Below are positions 5,303 through 6,262 of a DNA stretch of 6,262 nt, piece after piece. Position 1 is the first letter of the stretch. The number at the start of each line of letters is the position of its first letter. A program made the translations under genes and the position numbers. Source of the DNA: Coprothermobacter sp. (GTDB taxonomy: Bacteria > Coprothermobacterota > Coprothermobacteria > Coprothermobacterales > Coprothermobacteraceae); contig DMVM01000131.1 in assembly GCA_003476705.1 (NCBI GenBank), positions 1 to 6,262 of the forward strand, read 5' to 3'. The notes beneath the pieces were generated by a model. That model was not told where the DNA came from, made no database searches, and saw only the letters and a list, made by a program, of their open reading frames with translations.

Positions 5303-6262
5303 ACTCTGATTGAACTCTTTGTACATACATCTTAAGTAGTTTGTTCATGCGCTCTTCGTCCATTTTCCCCCAGCGCGTAGGCGTTTCAAAAGCCCTCTTA
5401 GGAAACCTCTCATTTTCCAGCGAGAAACCCAGTTTTTGTTTTATGCGTAATCTGGTAAAGAAAGTTTCTTCAGCGGTCTTGGTTAGATCGTCATTAGTGA
5501 ATGGTATGCCGATGGAGTTCAGGGCTCTTAGCACTGTTTCTCTGTCGTATACCTTCCGAGCAAACAAGCAGATCACCAAAGATGTGAGCATGCATCTTTC
5601 TTTCTCTTCCTTTATCAAATAATCTACAATTTCTTCATCGTTTAACTCTTTAGCGCTTTGGTCGTACTGGTAACCTGCGTTGCACAAGTGTGAGTGTCTT
5701 GCTCCCACTGTTTGTCCAAGTGTAAAGGCGTAGCCTGTGTGATATCCAGCCATTTCGTTGCCACCATAAACCAATGCAAAATCTTTGCCTCCATAAACTT
5801 CTGTGGCTTTAGCTAAGCCCATTCCCAGAGTGCTGTAAAAATCGTTAGTTTTTTCGGCGAGGTAGTGTATAGCTTTCTTGTAACTGTCCGTATTTCCAAA
5901 TTCCAAGGGCGCTATGGTCTGGTCCATGCTGATCAGCCCTTTTTGTAAGGCTTCAGTTGCCCAAGCTAAGACAACACCAGTGCTCATAGCATCCAAACCG
6001 GTTTCTTCTACCTCGTCGATAAGCTCCAAAACTTCACTAGCCGAGCTTGTGCCCAACAAACTGCCCAGTGCATATATGAGTTCGTGGTCGTAGGATACCG
6101 CCAAGGATTCATACTCATAGCCTTTATCAAATAGCCTTCTGAACTGACCTACGTGGATGCAACCGATGGGACAACCCACGCAGGATACTTTTCTCACCAA
6201 TGTTTGCTCTGCGAAAGTTTCGCCAGAGATGGCATCAGCGCATTCAAATGTGGACTGCTGCA
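5277..6262 (-). CDS. Aldehyde:ferredoxin oxidoreductase, C-terminal part (5' end beyond the right edge)
   Basis: The frame is open to the right edge, so 327 C-terminal residues of a protein of about 600 are present. The TTG at 6200 is an internal Leu, because homology continues upstream (FECADAISGETFAEQT). CVGCPIGC (codons 6182-6159) gives three of the 4Fe-4S ligands (CxxCxxxC). The fourth is probably the Cys at 5570-5568 in SLVICLFAR. GLDAMSTG (from 5999) matches the first pterin motif. AOR-family enzymes oxidise aldehydes to acids, or reduce acids, with a tungsten bis-pterin cofactor and ferredoxin in the cytoplasm. The second pterin motif, normally DxxGLC, reads TSLVIC here, so this may be a divergent clade with another substrate. 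It overlaps the MoaD-like gene downstream, a known neighbour for these enzymes. Confidence 0.9.
   Translation of the reverse strand, partial: QQSTFECADAISGETFAEQTLVRKVSCVGCPIGCIHVGQFRRLFDKGYEYESLAVSYDHELIYALGSLLGTSSASEVLELIDEVEETGLDAMSTGVVLAWATEALQKGLISMDQTIAPLEFGNTDSYKKAIHYLAEKTNDFYSTLGMGLAKATEVYGGKDFALVYGGNEMAGYHTGYAFTLGQTVGARHSHLCNAGYQYDQSAKELNDEEIVDYLIKEEKERCMLTSLVICLFARKVYDRETVLRALNSIGIPFTNDDLTKTAEETFFTRLRIKQKLGFSLENERFPKRAFETPTRWGKMDEERMNKLLKMYVQRVQSEYENYSSNK

Noticed and set aside
1839..5622. Plus-strand open frames at 1839-2093, 2413-2775, 2766-3020, 3186-3476, 4083-4277, 4250-4528 and 5341-5622
   Set aside because: All lie antisense to well-supported genes; the translations show no motifs.
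6198..6200. TTG as start of the AOR-family gene
   Set aside because: The frame is open and homologous upstream to the window edge, and a start here would leave about half a protein.

Overview
The window looks like part of an anaerobic bacterial chromosome. It carries a tungsten/molybdenum aldehyde:ferredoxin oxidoreductase with its MoaD-like partner, a rubredoxin, an iron-sulfur flavoprotein of the FadH/old-yellow-enzyme type and strong GGAGG ribosome binding sites. This content fits fermentative anaerobes such as Bacillota, Coprothermobacter or Synergistota. The sequence alone does not fix the lineage.

Left end (1-1077): the 5' part of psuG (pseudouridine-5'-phosphate glycosidase) runs leftward off the window. 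It is divergent, across only 37 bases, from a complete PfkB-family sugar/nucleoside kinase that could be its pathway partner (pseudouridine kinase role). Both genes have the GC content of the right-hand flank (about half GC in the stretches I counted).

Middle (about 1078-4748): this part is more AT-rich in its operon. First comes a badly decayed C-terminal half of prfA (peptide chain release factor 1), with three in-frame stops and two or more frameshifts, filling what would otherwise be a 580-base gap. Then a leftward operon of three intact genes follows: a 648-residue FMN/4Fe-4S/FAD oxidoreductase, a 53-residue rubredoxin and an extradiol-dioxygenase-like (YgiD/DODA) protein. It has a good promoter (TTGACA, 16 bases, TGnTACACT), an inverted repeat over the -35 box and a probable terminator lying in the tail of the prfA relic.

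Right end (4749-6262): a truncated, frameshifted piece of a D-serine ammonia-lyase gene (dsdA) lies on the + strand. Convergent with it are a MoaD/ThiS-type sulfur carrier and the C-terminal part of an aldehyde:ferredoxin oxidoreductase, whose 5' end lies beyond the window. These two overlap and form one transcription unit.

The main story is mosaic structure: an intact redox operon of different base composition sits between two gene relics (prfA and dsdA). This suggests an acquired or rearranged segment whose borders lie near 1065-1080 and near 4740-4790. I did not find a clearly new defence or mobile system. The most unusual items are the prfA relic and the oxidoreductase-rubredoxin-dioxygenase operon.
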